Shown: piece by piece, positions 63,809-64,000 of the stretch
Numbering within the stretch: position 1 is the stretch's first letter
Layout: each line of letters starts with the position of its first letter
Assembly (NCBI GenBank): GCA_947184155.2
Contig: CAMXCT020001768.1
Span: 248,001 to 312,000 of the forward strand
Direction of reading: 5' to 3'
Length of the DNA: 64,000 bases
DNA from: Cladocopium goreaui
Lineage: Eukaryota > Sar > Dinophyceae > Suessiales > Symbiodiniaceae
The notes under the pieces: model-generated
Told to the model about the DNA's origin: nothing
The model's input: the letters and a program-made list of their open reading frames with translations, nothing else
Database searches by the model: none
Position numbers and translations under genes: made by a program

Positions 63809-64000
63809 GTAACTATCCCATGATGACCTTGTTTCAATTGAGTTTAGCTATGGGATATAGTAATAGTGATGTTCCATTTACCATAGCTATGTCAGTTTAT
63901 TATGATAAAATCACATAGCTATGGACAACCATCATTTTTAAGTAGGTAAAACAACATAAATCGACTATCAATGGACCATTTTCCATAGCTATATTAAATA

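Noticed and set aside
1..64000. tRNA, rRNA or spliced-leader genes
   Set aside because: No cloverleaf with conserved T-loop, no rRNA core sequence and no dinoflagellate spliced-leader-like motif was recognised by eye on either strand. A covariance-model search would be needed to exclude short RNA genes.

Overview
The window looks like a nuclear genomic segment of a eukaryotic microalga, most probably a dinoflagellate. This is an inference from four things read in the sequence: very short GC-rich exon-like blocks separated by kilobase-scale AT-rich introns, AG|G acceptors, a high share of non-GT (GC and apparently GA) splice donors, and saturation with short terminal-inverted-repeat (TIR) elements. 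There is no operon structure, Shine-Dalgarno context or long ORF. Nearly all long open frames are chance frames across repeats.

The backbone of the window is one very large plus-strand gene, or possibly a few adjacent ones, running past both edges. About 45 candidate exons of 20-160 nt were found by hand. Many join in phase and encode repeated cyclic-nucleotide-binding (CNBD/CAP-like) modules. Module 1 lies at 0.9-8.0 kb, module 2 at 8.6-11.5 kb, module 3 at 13.4-16.8 kb, module 4 at 24.8-33.9 kb, module 5 at 35.1-37.2 kb, module 6 at 39.6-44.6 kb, module 7 at 49.6-54.6 kb and module 8 at 55.6-58.8 kb, with a serine-rich linker at 62.5 kb. No kinase or channel domain is visible inside the window, so the full architecture is unknown.

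The introns hold at least five families of short palindromic TIR elements. Family A (about 100-125 bp) has termini CCCTCTGG..CCAGAGGG and a TA target duplication. Family B (about 100-125 bp) has CTGGTTGGTGG..CCACCAACCAG and target duplications of 4-6 bp. Family C and its C' variant (about 120-140 bp) have CAGGATGGGGCC or CAATGTGAGGCC ends and a 2-bp target duplication. Family D (92-112 bp) has CCC..GGATCCATG ends and 3-bp target duplications. Families E and H have CTTAGATGGGCC and CTTGGTGGCTC ends with 2-bp duplications. Family F has GGTAAATTA-type ends. They nest in one another repeatedly. Family A carries a GTAAAC splice donor and a TTTACCAG acceptor inside its inverted repeats. At four places it sits inside what reads as coding sequence so that removing it, or splicing at its own sites, keeps the frame. 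It therefore behaves as an intron-generating element (introner). Family C appears to do the same once with GA-AG borders.

Other blocks are a 0.74-kb AATAGTGATT-like array at 5.0 kb, oppositely oriented GAAACTATTTCTTAAAT arrays at 10.5-12.6 kb, a decayed coding region at 17.0-19.6 kb, a seven-copy satellite of about 245 bp at 19.9-21.6 kb, further decayed coding segments at 45.9-46.7 and 51.7-54.2 kb, and long AT microsatellites. All exon calls are manual and unverified by RNA or database search.
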